Below, piece by piece: positions 8,534-17,791 of a stretch of DNA of 64,000 nt. Positions within the stretch are counted from its first letter, which is position 1, and the number at the start of each line of letters is the position of its first letter. The notes under the pieces are model-generated. The model saw nothing but the letters and a program-made list of their open reading frames with translations. It had not been told where the DNA came from and searched no databases. A program made the position numbers and the translations under genes. The stretch lies in assembly GCF_946885955.1 (NCBI RefSeq), contig NZ_CAMPHI010000019.1, positions 27,186-91,185 of the forward strand, in the 5' to 3' direction. This stretch comes from an uncultured Pseudomonas sp. (lineage in GTDB: Bacteria; Pseudomonadota; Gammaproteobacteria; Pseudomonadales; Pseudomonadaceae).

Positions 8534-9006
8534 ACGGCCAAGCGATCGGCGGCGACAACCTCAACGACCTGCACCACATCAACAGCGACCAGCAAAGCGC
8601 TCTGCCCGCCGCCCGCGCCGAATGGAGCCGCCTGCAACGCGGCAGCGTCACCCTCAGCTACACCCTGGCCAAAGGCCGCTCGGATCTGATCCCCGAACTC
8701 ACCTACACTCTGGTGGGCGTCAAAGGCGATATCGACGCCATCATCTAGCACGGCGACAACGTGCAACACAGCCTAAGCACCGCCAGCGGCTACACCATGA
8801 GCCTGGAACTGGAAAGCCAATTGCCAGAAGACACCCTCGACGAACTGGCGGATGGCGGCGATTACACCGGCGTGCTCTCCTGGTACCGCGATGCCAAAAC
8901 CGGCGAGCAGCCCAAGGTCACCGCTGGCGACTAGGCCAAGCCGAAGCGGCTGACGCATCTGTATGCCAGCAAGGCGAATGCGCAGCGGGCGGTGGATCTG
9001 GAGTGG
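8533..9006 (+). pseudogene. Decayed 3' part of a P2-type phage tail protein D (late control gene D)
   Basis: Reading the frame that contains base 8533 gives a conceptual product with AEWSRLQRG, TLAKGRSDLIPE, GYTMSLELES, SWYRDAKTGE and ASKANAQRAVDLEWG. These resemble the C-terminal half of P2/phiCTX gpD, a baseplate/tail hub protein. Two in-frame TAG codons interrupt it, at 8746 (probably once Trp) and 8932 (probably once Lys). No 5' part is visible, and the CarS-like gene ends just where the similarity begins. This is a phage relic, not a functional gene. Confidence 0.75.
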
Positions 9007-9145
9007 GGCACCTTCCGACCAGCTTCGACTACTGAAACTAGCGAAACCACTCAATTGCACTATCGTTCTTCACGACGTCACCGACTCATAGCTAGCAGAC
9101 CAAAGGCTAAAATCTCTAAGGTTTGATAGAGTTGGGAGAGCTATT

Positions 9146-10282
9146 ATGCTTACGCCGGAAGAAAGAGATTGGGTAATTACTGTTCTTCACGCATGCCCAA
9201 TTCGTGACTATTTTGCATACCAAGACAATATTGAAGAGCTACAAAAAATACTACTTCTCTACATACAATATCTAGCAAACAAAAATCAAAACCCACACCT
9301 AACGGACCCTTTGCCAAATAACCTGTATGGAAACTGGGTTAGAAATATAGTGGACACCTGCCCACGCTGGATAATATCGGGGAGTATCGACAAAGAGTTA
9401 TTGAATTACGCAATAGAAATTGCACAATCTAAAATTTACAGTATAATCCGCCAACCAGAACTCCTAAACAAAATACTCTCATACCTAAATACCAAGCAAA
9501 TTGTAAACCTTGCCAGCACCTCCAGCATTTTGCATAGAGAAATTGGCTACGATCCTTTTGGCGGGAGCCAACCACACTTGATGCTAGGCTATACATCGCG
9601 CACCAATTTAAACCCGCACGATCACTATCAGGCCCTAGCAAAGCTAGCATTTAATACAATATACGATAAGGTTTCCCCCTATGTAGCTGACCACCCAAGA
9701 CCTACAGACAAGAAACTAACAGAACAATCTAGCAATAGCTATTACGGCTCATCTGGAAACAGTTTTATCGCTACAAACTGCGTCTCTACAGCTTACATAC
9801 CAAAATTAAAAACAGGCGGTCACTATAATGCAGTTAACTTTATTAGCTACAGCAGCACCGAGCAGAACCGTTTAACAAACGACTTAAAACTCAATCCCAA
9901 TGACTACAGATCAGCCAGCCACAAACATGCTGAAATACGCATTATCGAAAAGCAGGATGATGCCGAACAACGATATGACATATACATAGATAAACCTTGC
10001 TGTCCATTTTGCGCGGTGCAGATTATAGTCCTAGGGAGTTTAGACAAAACCAGAGGAGCAAAATTTACCAAACTAGCTTGGTACACTTTTTCACCTTATA
10101 TCATGTATTTCAAAAAACGACGCACAGATATGTGGGGAGCAGATGTCGAGCATATTTTCTGTAAATTCTCCCCAGATCAGAAGATAGATTTCCTTACATA
10201 TTTAGCCAGGGCCTGCCAAACAACTAAATATTTGATATCGATTGATGATGCTCTAAGGCTTAATGAATTACGCCTAGGATAA
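9146..10282 (+). CDS. Putative deaminase-fold protein with an F-box-like segment
   Basis: A 378-residue protein in DNA clearly richer in A+T than its surroundings. GGGAGAG 5 bases before the ATG supports the start. Residues 261-263 are HAE and residues 286-289 are a CxxC within KPCCPFC, the spacing and order of the zinc signature of the cytidine/nucleic-acid deaminase superfamily. Upstream, residues 104-135 (PELLNKILSYL, then IVNLASTSS) resemble an F-box helix pair. No signal peptide, membrane segment or toxin-delivery domain is visible, and no immunity-like partner is adjacent. Possible roles are a nucleic-acid-editing effector, a toxin or an anti-phage protein; none is shown. Base composition and the surrounding phage debris suggest horizontal transfer. 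Confidence 0.6.
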   Translation: MLTPEERDWVITVLHACPIRDYFAYQDNIEELQKILLLYIQYLANKNQNPHLTDPLPNNLYGNWVRNIVDTCPRWIISGSIDKELLNYAIEIAQSKIYSIIRQPELLNKILSYLNTKQIVNLASTSSILHREIGYDPFGGSQPHLMLGYTSRTNLNPHDHYQALAKLAFNTIYDKVSPYVADHPRPTDKKLTEQSSNSYYGSSGNSFIATNCVSTAYIPKLKTGGHYNAVNFISYSSTEQNRLTNDLKLNPNDYRSASHKHAEIRIIEKQDDAEQRYDIYIDKPCCPFCAVQIIVLGSLDKTRGAKFTKLAWYTFSPYIMYFKKRRTDMWGADVEHIFCKFSPDQKIDFLTYLARACQTTKYLISIDDALRLNELRLG

Positions 10283-10735
10283 ACCATACTCGACTAGCTA
10301 TGCCCTCGCGAAAAGCTGTAAATTTTTTCATATAACGCACCTCCAGAACGGACCGCGGGTTGTGAACACTTTGTTTGCGCATCAATCGTTCGCCAAAACC
10401 CAATCAGTTAATGTCTAGTTCCTTAGCCCCGAGCGCTTTGACCTTGCTCATACATCGCCCCCCATTGTTCGTCAAGGTGCTCAAACCAAGACTGCGCAGA
10501 TCTAAGGACGGAAATAGGGAACAGACCACGGTTGGCTTCCTGCCGCATTCACTTACCCTGGACAGACGACTACGTGGCCAAAGGGACTGTCGCGCCTTAT
10601 ATCCGAGAAAAACGAGTGCGAACGGACGCTAAAGCTGGAGTGGGACTGGTGTATGACATGATATCAATTTGACACCCAAAGCATTGTCGACTAATCAGAT
10701 ATATCTATCTCAGGCAATCATCGAAGGGAATCATC
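10283..10735. other. Intergenic 453 bp, no convincing gene
   Basis: No strong ribosome binding site with a plausible frame was found. Bases 10531-10671 can be read as a 45-codon open stretch on the plus strand containing RTDAKAGVGLVYD, but it lacks a start and resembles nothing I know. It may be a relic of a lost gene. The stretch around 10508-10532 (GGAAATAGGGAACAGACC) resembles the GGGACAGA-type intergenic sequences often seen beside transposase genes in Gammaproteobacteria, though no transposase is present. Confidence 0.4.
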
Positions 10736-11902
10736 ATGACCTCCATGTTTAGAAGTGCTCTTGTAATTATTTCTACATCTATTGCCATCAGCGGATGCGC
10801 TACTCAACAGGATGCAATCACTCCTGAAAATGAAACAAGCGCTCTGTATGGCACGTATATGTTTGTCGAAAAATGTCCTCATTTGGAAGTAAAGGCAGGA
10901 ATTTCCGGCTTTGAACCAACTCTAGGAATGATCGCGGCCGAAGTAGTCAAAGCCGGCATCGACATCTTAGGGAGAGCGATCAAGAAAGCGGCAACCGATG
11001 AAATTGACAGAACTACAGTACTGTCTAACGTTGCATCCAGCGAAAACCTGCAGGGTAACTGCATTAATATTGTTAGAGCGAATTTTGACTTCGCCAGTGA
11101 AAAAGATCAGGAATTTATGTCTGAAACCGGAGCACTTAGCGGCACTGGCTTGACCCCGGCCAAAGTCAAGATCATTGGCAGCCCCGATTTGTATATCACG
11201 CTACTCCCGATCATGCAGAACAAAACGATAACTTTTGTGCCATTAAATCTAGAATATTCAGGAAAGACTCCCAGCGACCCCAAGAAATCCAAAGATCGTG
11301 AATTATCCCTCGCCATTGGCTTCTCAACAATTGACAAAGATGCATCAAAAGATACATTTTTCCGCCAGAATTATAGACTTCGGCCTAATCAAGAGCAATA
11401 AAAAAGACAGCAATACCAAACTAAACTTCATGAATGCGGGCACCATATTCTCAGCTAATCAAACTCAACTCTTAAAAATCGATACAACTGGGAGCTTTTC
11501 TCTCGCCGCAACAATTATAGAAACCAAAAAGGCAGGAAAGATGGCGAAATTTTGGGATACTGTTTTTAGCGCATCCCAAGAAGAGATAAAGACAGCAGCA
11601 GAAACTGCAGTTAAAGAGCTTGAGATATTCAAGACCCGAGAACAACTTGAGCGAGCCAAATGGAAAAAACAAGCCGCTGAGAACACCGCAAAGAGCCAGT
11701 ACTACAGCGCTTTGCACTGGCCACCATTAAGGCAGAAGCGCTGGCACAACTATGCAGCACCGACACTCCCAAGGAATCAGCGATTATCAAAGCACAAACT
11801 GAATTGTTTGATGCAGTCAACACCGCAAACCTTAAAAAAGAGCAAGCGGAGGTTGATGGGCCACCGTTAGAGGTTGTAGTTCCAACTGGCCAGTGCTCAT
11901 AG
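10736..11902 (+). pseudogene. Lipoprotein gene broken by two frameshifts (hypothetical)
   Basis: The ATG at 10736 follows GAAGGGAATCATC. A signal peptide ends in a lipobox (AISGC, Cys about residue 21), so the product would be an outer- or inner-membrane lipoprotein. The first frame stops at 11401, but coding character continues in the frame beginning about 11362 (ARIIDFGLIKSNK, then a helical Lys/Glu-rich stretch TAAETAVKELEIF). It shifts again near 11700 into a third frame (ALATIKAEALAQLC) ending at a TAG at 11900-11902. Joined, this makes one protein of about 388 residues with a C-terminal coiled-coil-like part. Either the gene is broken or the assembly has two indels. I do not recognise the family. 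Confidence 0.65.
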
Positions 11903-11914
11903 CTATAGAATCCA

Positions 11915-11943
11915 GAAGCCCCGCGGATGCGGGGCTTCTCGTT
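11915..11943 (+). terminator. Rho-independent terminator
   Basis: A perfect 10-bp stem (GAAGCCCCGC, 11915-11924; GCGGGGCTTC, 11929-11938) with a GGAT loop, followed by TCGTTTC. It lies 12 bp after the last stop of the broken lipoprotein gene and fits as its terminator. Confidence 0.75.
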
Positions 11944-12226
11944 TCACCCCGGCGAATTACGCCTCGCCATCGCCTCGATCGCCCGGCGCATAAACACCTG
12001 GTCGGCGTCATCCAGCTTACGGCTTTGGGTAGAGGTAGACCTTCTGCACTTTGGCGTCGGGACGCATCATGACGGGGCTCCACAGGGGAAAACAGGGAGC
12101 CCAGCATCCGGAAATGGATAGATCAGTTGAAGGTGGGGCTTATGGAGCGTTTACATTGAGGTAGTGCATTGGTCGAGTTCCTTTCGAGGTGAGTGGCCTT
12201 CTTGGCCGCGGGGGTTCATTCAATTG
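11944..12226. other. Intergenic 283 bp with possible gene debris and one repeat copy
   Basis: Read on the minus strand, 11946-12010 gives a short C-terminus-like peptide (DDADQVFMRRAIEAMARR, then a stop) without a plausible start. It looks like the tail of a lost gene. The second half holds the first copy of a degenerate direct repeat, listed separately. Nothing else is recognised. Confidence 0.35.
12156..12207 (+). repeat. Degenerate direct repeat, copy A (flanks the nitrilase-like gene)
   Basis: It shares TTGAGGTAG, then GCA, TCGA and TTCCTTTCG in the same order and near-equal spacing with a second copy at 13440-13489. The two lie on either side of the nitrilase-like gene in the same orientation. 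By eye they match at roughly 70 percent of positions. Confidence 0.5.
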
Positions 12227-13249
12227 TTACCAATCTAGATTATAAATTTCTACATCACCGCTTGCAGCTGCTCGTTCGATAGGATCGTCTGACTTAGCGC
12301 TCCGGACGTAGGCACCACTATCGCTATCCGCTTGAATTACATACTTTCTTGCGACCAAGTGCGACTCCTCCAAGCCTGTACTTGCCGACATAATGATCTG
12401 AATATCTACAACAGCCTTCTTAATCTTATTTACCCATATTTTCAAAGCAGCAAAATTATGGTCAACACAAAGCTCAAGACCATAAGAAATATTGTTACTT
12501 TCGAAAACAGGACTACCCTCGCCCGGCATAAATAGAATCGGCTCTACTAAATCGACCTTAGTCAAATCAGTGTCACTTGAATCATCAGCCTCAAAAACTT
12601 TATCATAACGATGGATAACTGAAGCCGACTTTAAAACGAAGCACGTATTTTTGGCAACCCTGGCAGTATCCGGCGCCTTCTCCAAACCCACTACATACCT
12701 ATCAATATTTATAGCCTTTCTTTCATTCAGCTCTCTAACGGGCTTATCGTAGAATTTTTCCTTTAAATATGAAGGAGCAAAACTATAATCAGGAACCGCA
12801 TTAATTGACCTTCCGTATTTATCAACATACTTCGACATATCGCGGCTTGTCGATTTTAATCTTGTCTGCTTGCGAAAAATAGTCACCCCGGAACGAGAGC
12901 TTGTTTTAAACCACCCAACACTCCCAGGAATTATAAGCAAATCAGGAAATCGCAGACTCAAGAACACCAATTGAGCACGAATTAACTCCTTGCTGCCCTC
13001 GCTCATAAAGTGACTATCTTTTGCCGTGAACAGGTATTCAGGCGCAACAAACAAATAACTTATATCTTTTCTTTTTGCATGATGGAATGATGTTTCACCT
13101 ACAACATTAACATCTTGTCCAACGCTCATACCTACCATCAGCCCCCACGCAGTCTCTACTGCGTGAGTCAGCTGTGCCATTCGGGCATCTGGATTGCTTG
13201 CGTGCTTCTTAGTGTTTATCTTCCAAACAGCAACAATCATATTTGGCAT
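12227..13249 (-). CDS. Nitrilase-superfamily-like protein (carbon-nitrogen hydrolase fold)
   Basis: A 340-residue protein with AT-rich codon use unlike the core genes. GGAA precedes the ATG by 6 bases. Three candidate catalytic residues appear in nitrilase order: Glu71 in FVAPEYLF, Lys217 in HRYDKVFE and Cys261 in YGLELCVDH. Nitrilase-superfamily enzymes hydrolyse or condense nitriles, amides or carbamoyl groups using this Glu-Lys-Cys set. The stretch between Glu and Lys (about 145 residues) is longer than in typical members, so it would be a divergent subfamily. No signal peptide is seen. It is not in an operon, and it is bracketed by two direct repeats and phage debris. Its substrate is unknown; an effector or defence role is possible but not shown. 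Confidence 0.6.
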   Translation of the reverse strand: MPNMIVAVWKINTKKHASNPDARMAQLTHAVETAWGLMVGMSVGQDVNVVGETSFHHAKRKDISYLFVAPEYLFTAKDSHFMSEGSKELIRAQLVFLSLRFPDLLIIPGSVGWFKTSSRSGVTIFRKQTRLKSTSRDMSKYVDKYGRSINAVPDYSFAPSYLKEKFYDKPVRELNERKAINIDRYVVGLEKAPDTARVAKNTCFVLKSASVIHRYDKVFEADDSSDTDLTKVDLVEPILFMPGEGSPVFESNNISYGLELCVDHNFAALKIWVNKIKKAVVDIQIIMSASTGLEESHLVARKYVIQADSDSGAYVRSAKSDDPIERAAASGDVEIYNLDW

Positions 13250-13439
13250 AACAGTTCCTTTTATTGGAATTCGCTGCTCAAACTACACAAGTGACCACTA
13301 GTAAAGCAAAGAAACGAGCAAGAGCAAGGAAAGCGGCTACGCGAGGTGAAATACACTCGAGGTAATGGCTACAGTAGGGTCAAACCAAAAGGTCGCATAG
13401 ACGTTAACCATTGTGGAAAAGAGGGAGAGAAGTAGGCAG

Positions 13440-13489
13440 TTGAGGTAGAGCAAATCGAATTCCTTTCGGGTTGGATGGCAGTCCTTGCC
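13440..13489 (+). repeat. Degenerate direct repeat, copy B
   Basis: Partner of the copy at 12156-12207. It shares TTGAGGTAG, GCA, TCGA, TTCCTTTCG and a terminal TTGSCC-like end. Confidence 0.5.
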
Positions 13490-13675
13490 AGTGATTATTT
13501 TAAAATTAAGGGTGTGCATACGCTTAACTAACCCAGCCTGCCGCAGATATGGACAAAAAAGATCCAGCGACCCGAGAAAAACAAAACCGGAAGCAAACCT
13601 TACCCTCAGAGCCATGCGGCACTGGTACACAATCGCGGGTCTTAAGTCGGTAATCGGCTCCCGTCCAGCACACTG

Positions 13676-13681
13676 TATAAT
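13676..13681 (+). promoter_or_regulatory. Probable -10 box of the dusA promoter
   Basis: A perfect TATAAT lies about 94 bp before the dusA ATG. No good -35 box is visible at the expected distance, so an activator or a weak -35 must be assumed. Confidence 0.45.
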
Positions 13682-13774
13682 GCCGCCCCTATGCATCTTA
13701 CGATGCGCCTCGGCCTGCGCCAGCGCACCGAGTAGATCCTCCGCTTTTTGGATTTCAACTTGATAGACAACCAT

Positions 13775-14755
13775 ATGAATCAACAGGTTATAAGCAGACG
13801 CTTTTCCGTCGCGCCGATGATGGACTGGACCGATCGGCATTGCCGGTTTTTCCTGCGCCAACTGTCGAAGCACGCCCTGCTGTATACCGAGATGGTTACC
13901 ACCGGCGCCTTGTTGCATGGCGATAGCGCGCGGTTTTTGCGTCATAGCGAGGCGGAGTATCCGTTGGCGTTGCAGCTGGGCGGCAGCGTGCCGGCGGACC
14001 TGGCGGCCTGCGCCAAGTTGGCCGAGGAAGCGGGTTACAACGAGGTCAACCTGAATGTTGGCTGCCCCAGCGACCGGGTGCAGAACAATATGATTGGCGC
14101 CTGTTTGATGGGCCATCCGCAGCTAGTCGCCGATTGCGTCAAAGCCATGCAGGATGCGGTGGCGATTGCGGTGACGGTCAAGCACCGCATCGGCATCAAT
14201 GGCCGCGACAGCTACGCCGAGCTGTGCGATTTCGTCGGCACGGTGCGCGAGGCCGGTTGCCGGAGTTTTACCGTGCATGCGCGCATCGCCATTCTTGAGG
14301 GGCTCTCGCCGAAGGAAAACCGCGAAGTGCCGCCGCTGCGCTACGAGGTGGCGGCGCAACTCAAGCAGGATTTCCCCGATCTGGAAATCATCCTCAACGG
14401 CGGGATCAAGACCCTGGACGAATGCCAGGAGCACCTGCGCACCTTCGATGGTGTGATGCTTGGCCGCGAGGCCTATCACAACCCCTATCTGCTCGCGCAG
14501 GTGGATGGGTTGCTGTTCGGCGCGACGACCCAGGCGCTGAGCCGCCTGGAGGCCATGCAATCGATGCGTGGCTATATCGCCGCACACCTGGCCGAAGGCG
14601 GCAGCATGCATCACATCACCCGGCATATGCTCGGGCTCGGTCAGGGCTTCAACGGAGCACGGCGCTTTCGCCAACTGCTCTCGGTGGATATCCACAAAAC
14701 CGACAACCCGCTGGCGCTGTTCGACCAAGCGGCGCAGTTGCTGGCGGGACGCTAG
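13775..14755 (+). CDS. dusA: tRNA-dihydrouridine(20/20a) synthase DusA
   Basis: A 326-residue FMN enzyme that reduces uridine to dihydrouridine in the tRNA D-loop. The N-terminal [16 protein letters not shown] and the [11 protein letters not shown] segment with the catalytic Cys are diagnostic, and NGGI lies in the phosphate-binding part. I chose the ATG at 13775, which puts [14 protein letters not shown] near the N-terminus as usual; a TTG nine codons upstream is possible. dusA's 5' end is a known target for a family of phage and island integrases, and here the upstream side is an accessory strip with phage debris. The transaldolase gene follows by 91 bp on the same strand. Confidence 0.95.
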   Translation: MNQQVISRRFSVAPMMDWTDRHCRFFLRQLSKHALLYTEMVTTGALLHGDSARFLRHSEAEYPLALQLGGSVPADLAACAKLAEEAGYNEVNLNVGCPSDRVQNNMIGACLMGHPQLVADCVKAMQDAVAIAVTVKHRIGINGRDSYAELCDFVGTVREAGCRSFTVHARIAILEGLSPKENREVPPLRYEVAAQLKQDFPDLEIILNGGIKTLDECQEHLRTFDGVMLGREAYHNPYLLAQVDGLLFGATTQALSRLEAMQSMRGYIAAHLAEGGSMHHITRHMLGLGQGFNGARRFRQLLSVDIHKTDNPLALFDQAAQLLAGR

Positions 14756-14846
14756 GCTCTGTTGCGGCAACCGGGCACACGGCCAGCAGTTGAGCGGGCC
14801 CGGCACCTCGGGTAATGTCAGGCAACCGCAACGACAAGGCCCTGTC

Positions 14847-15776
14847 ATGACCGCTTCCAAGCTGGACCAATTGAAACAGTTCACCACCGTGGTCGCCGAC
14901 ACCGGCGATCTCGACGCCATTGGCCGGCTGCAACCGGTCGATGCCACCACCAACCCGTCCCTGCTGCTCAAAGCCGCCGCCATGCCGCGTTACGGCGCAC
15001 TGCTGCAAAGCGCCATGAGTGCGGGCCAGGGCGACCTGCATCTGGCCTGCGATCACTTCGCCGTGGCGGTCGGTCAGGAAATCCTCAAGATCATTCCCGG
15101 GCGTATTTCCACCGAAGTCGATGCGCGGCTGTCCTTCGATACCCAAGCGACCCTGGCCCGCGCCGAACGTCTGATCGGCCTGTACGACCAAGCGGGTATC
15201 GGCCGCGAGCGCGTGCTGATCAAAATCGCCTCGACCTGGGAGGGCATTCGCGCCGCAGAACAATTGGAAAGGCGCGGTATTCAGACCAACCTCACGCTGC
15301 TGTTCTCGTTTGCTCAAGCCCAGGCCTGCGCCGACGCGGGCGCGTTCCTCATCTCACCATTCGTGGGGCGCATCTACGATTGGTACAAGAAGGCCGCCGG
15401 CCATGATTTCGTCGGTGCGGAAGATCCCGGCGTGCAGTCGGTGACGCGCATCTACAACTATTACAAGGCCAATGCCTACCAGACCGTGGTGATGGGCGCG
15501 AGCTTTCGCAACGTCGGCCAGATCGAGCAACTGGCTGGCTGCGACCGTCTGACCATCAGCCCGGAGCTGTTGCAGCAACTGGCCGACGACGCAGGCCCGC
15601 TGGAGCGCAAATTGATCCCAGGGAAGGCCGCCGAGCCTCGCCAGACCCTCGACGAAAGCCAGTTCCGCTGGGCCCTGAACGAGGATGCGATGGCCACGGA
15701 AAAGCTCGCCGAAGGCATTCGTCAATTCGCCCGCGATCAGGAAAAGCTGGAAAAACTGCTTACGGAACTCGACTGA
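14847..15776 (+). CDS. tal: Transaldolase
   Basis: A 309-residue cytosolic enzyme of the non-oxidative pentose phosphate pathway. It moves dihydroxyacetone from sedoheptulose 7-phosphate to glyceraldehyde 3-phosphate. The Schiff-base lysine is K126 in [20 protein letters not shown] near residue 32 and [13 protein letters not shown] are further class I transaldolase marks. The ATG at 14847 is used because similarity to the family starts there. A strong hairpin follows, shared with the convergent rssC gene. Confidence 0.96.
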   Translation: MTASKLDQLKQFTTVVADTGDLDAIGRLQPVDATTNPSLLLKAAAMPRYGALLQSAMSAGQGDLHLACDHFAVAVGQEILKIIPGRISTEVDARLSFDTQATLARAERLIGLYDQAGIGRERVLIKIASTWEGIRAAEQLERRGIQTNLTLLFSFAQAQACADAGAFLISPFVGRIYDWYKKAAGHDFVGAEDPGVQSVTRIYNYYKANAYQTVVMGASFRNVGQIEQLAGCDRLTISPELLQQLADDAGPLERKLIPGKAAEPRQTLDESQFRWALNEDAMATEKLAEGIRQFARDQEKLEKLLTELD

Positions 15777-15844
15777 CAGGCCATACGGCGGGGGCATTCG
15801 ACGCCCTCGCCCGCTCGCATCATGGCTTGATCGTCAGTCATGCA

Positions 15845-15879
15845 AAACGGGGCGCCAATCGTCGATTGGCGCCCCGTTT
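15845..15879. terminator. Bidirectional terminator between tal and rssC
   Basis: A perfect 16-bp stem (15845-15860 with 15864-15879) with a GTC loop. Both arms end in AAA/TTT, so it can terminate both convergent genes. Confidence 0.85.
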
Positions 15880-15896
15880 CGGTATTCGTCCTGAGG

Positions 15897-16391
15897 TCAG
15901 CGGTGTTCTAGCGCATTGACCAGATCGTGGAAGGCTTCTCGATTGGATTCATTCAATCCCATCAGAATACGGTGAGCTTCCAGTACCTTGGCTCGCACCA
16001 CCTCTTCGGTCTGATCTTGCGAGGGCAAGTCATCCAGACAATCCGGGCAGGGAACCGGGGTATCGACGATATTGAATACCTGGTCGAAGCCCATGGACTG
16101 CAGCAAGCGGGTGATGTCTTCGTGGGTGGTGACCACGGTGGGTAGCAAGCCGATTTTCTGCCGCGACAGAATCGACAACTTGGCCAGCAGACCAAGGGTG
16201 GTGCTGTCGATACTGCGAGTTTCCGTGAGGTCGATGACGATGGCGGAGAAATTCAGCGCGGTGAAAATCTTTTCGATCGTCGCGTCCAGCGCCGAGCAGA
16301 GCGTCAGGCGGACTTCACCGACAAACTTCAGAACGAAAGTACCGTCCTGTTCGGCGAATTGGATTCGACCAGGGTTTGTCCCAGGGTTCAT
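15897..16391 (-). CDS. rssC: STAS-domain anti-sigma factor antagonist (RssC-like)
   Basis: A 164-residue protein with an N-terminal STAS domain (about residues 8-115). The likely phosphorylatable serine is S63 in RSIDSTTLGLL. A C-terminal tail holds CPDC, a possible metal or redox pair. Proteins of this kind are switched by dephosphorylation through a PP2C-like partner. The gene starts inside the stop of the upstream receiver-phosphatase gene (4 bp ATGA overlap), which strongly links the two. The order next to tal matches the rssB/rssC locus as I recall it from P. aeruginosa. The similar HsbA is the alternative name, but its neighbours differ. Confidence 0.82.
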   Translation of the reverse strand: MNPGTNPGRIQFAEQDGTFVLKFVGEVRLTLCSALDATIEKIFTALNFSAIVIDLTETRSIDSTTLGLLAKLSILSRQKIGLLPTVVTTHEDITRLLQSMGFDQVFNIVDTPVPCPDCLDDLPSQDQTEEVVRAKVLEAHRILMGLNESNREAFHDLVNALEHR

Positions 16392-17575
16392 GCAAGGTTC
16401 CTGCTTAACACCAGCAAGGCAATATCATCCGGCATATCTTCCAGATTGGCCAGCCCAAACACCTGTCGTAGACCGTCCAGCGTACCGCCGGCAGAGCTGA
16501 TCAGATTCGGCAGCACGGTCTCTTTTTCCTTCAAGGTGTCGCCTGGCAACAAATCGAGAATTCCGTCGGACAACAGCGTCAGGCTGAAGGAATCGGGTAA
16601 GGCGATCACATGATCTGCGTATTCGGCTTCATTGAACAAACCGACCGGTAAGCCACGGCCCTGCAAATACTGAGCTTTGCCTTCGCTGTAGAGCACCGGT
16701 AAAGGTAAGTGACCACCGATGCTGTAGGTAAGTTGCCCGCTTTGTTCGTCGATCACTCCGCCCAGCATGGTCACGTGCTTGCCCAGCTTGCAATTGAGCA
16801 GGCCGCGGTTGATATGGCCGAGCACTTCCGACGGCTTGAATTCGGGCAGGCTGGCGCCGCCGCGACGCGACTCGTAAAGCAGACGAGTGGTCATGAACTT
16901 GAGCAGTACGGTGACGAACGCCGACGAGGCGCCATGACCGGATACATCCGCCAGATAGAAGGCGATGCGCCGCTGGTCGACCCGGAAGTAGTCGACGAAA
17001 TCTCCAGAGAGATACAGCGATGGGATGATTTTGTGAGCGAATTCCAGGCCATCGACTTTCCAGGGCGTCACCGGCAGCATGTTCATCTGCACCTGACGAC
17101 CGGCGTTCTGGTCTTCCTGCAGCAAATGCAGGCTGGCTTGCAGTTCGCGATTGGCGGTTTCCAACTTGTCGCGATAGCGCTGGTTTTCCTGGCGCAATTG
17201 CAGACGATCCAGGGCCCGACGTACCGAATGCTCGAGTACCGCGAGATCCTGCAGCGGCTTGATCAGGTAGTCGGCGGCGCCCAGACGCAGGGCTTCGACG
17301 GCATCGCTCATCACTCCCGCGCCGGAAACCACGATGACGGGGGTTTGCGCGTCGATCACATTGATCCGGCGAATCAGCTCGAGGCCGTCGACCTGGGGCA
17401 TGCGCAGATCGCAAATGACCAGATCGGGGTGCTCGCGCTCGAACACTTCCAGGCCTTGCGCGCCGTTGCCGGCTTGCAGGACATTGAAGCCGCTATCTTC
17501 CAGGTAAGCGGCAAGGCTCGCGCGCACGACTTCGTCGTCATCGATAATCAGCAGCGTGGCACTGGTTTTGTGCAT
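16388..17575 (-). CDS. rssB: Fused response regulator / PP2C-type phosphatase (RssB-like)
   Basis: A 395-residue protein. A receiver domain (residues 1-125) has the acidic pocket IDDDE and phosphoacceptor D56 in VICDLRMP. A helical linker (about 130-180) leads to a SpoIIE/PP2C phosphatase domain with YLADVSGHGASSAF and LLSDGILDL metal-binding motifs. I chose the ATG at 17575, where the receiver begins; a frame extension upstream lacks domain content. In Pseudomonas RssB acts in control of RpoS level and partners with RssC, the next gene. It would dephosphorylate the STAS protein when signalled. Confidence 0.85.
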   Translation of the reverse strand: MHKTSATLLIIDDDEVVRASLAAYLEDSGFNVLQAGNGAQGLEVFEREHPDLVICDLRMPQVDGLELIRRINVIDAQTPVIVVSGAGVMSDAVEALRLGAADYLIKPLQDLAVLEHSVRRALDRLQLRQENQRYRDKLETANRELQASLHLLQEDQNAGRQVQMNMLPVTPWKVDGLEFAHKIIPSLYLSGDFVDYFRVDQRRIAFYLADVSGHGASSAFVTVLLKFMTTRLLYESRRGGASLPEFKPSEVLGHINRGLLNCKLGKHVTMLGGVIDEQSGQLTYSIGGHLPLPVLYSEGKAQYLQGRGLPVGLFNEAEYADHVIALPDSFSLTLLSDGILDLLPGDTLKEKETVLPNLISSAGGTLDGLRQVFGLANLEDMPDDIALLVLSRNLA

Positions 17576-17791
17576 GGGGTATCCAGGCAAACTGCGCCAG
17601 GTTTGGTTGGCGTAAACGCCAGGCAAACCACCTGGGCGCGCGTACACGGTTCGCTTTAAGGCGCTGACGGTACTCCCATCCGCACCTCGATTCAAGCATA
17701 TGCCGGTCGTCGCCAGGCGACTTTACACCTTAAATAAGGCAAGGTTATAAGGACAACAGGAGACATCATCTATAACAAGAGGATAGCGTCC

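Larger units (their letters stand above)
13250..13774. other. Intergenic 525 bp upstream of dusA
   Basis: It contains the second direct-repeat copy (13440-13489) and a probable dusA promoter. A frame antisense to dusA extends into this stretch but has no independent support. No tRNA or integrase gene is seen. This is the junction between the accessory strip and the core chromosome. Confidence 0.5.

Noticed and set aside
10375..10632. An 85-codon plus-strand frame in the accessory gap
   Set aside because: No ribosome binding site, unusual composition and no family; treated as non-coding.
13337..14116. A 259-codon minus-strand frame across dusA and its upstream gap
   Set aside because: Most of it lies opposite dusA; the part beyond has no ribosome binding site or recognisable family.
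15897..17575. Naming the pair HsbA/HsbR
   Set aside because: Domain content would allow it, but the tal, PilZ and mlaA neighbours fit the rssB/rssC locus and the proteins have RssB-like length.
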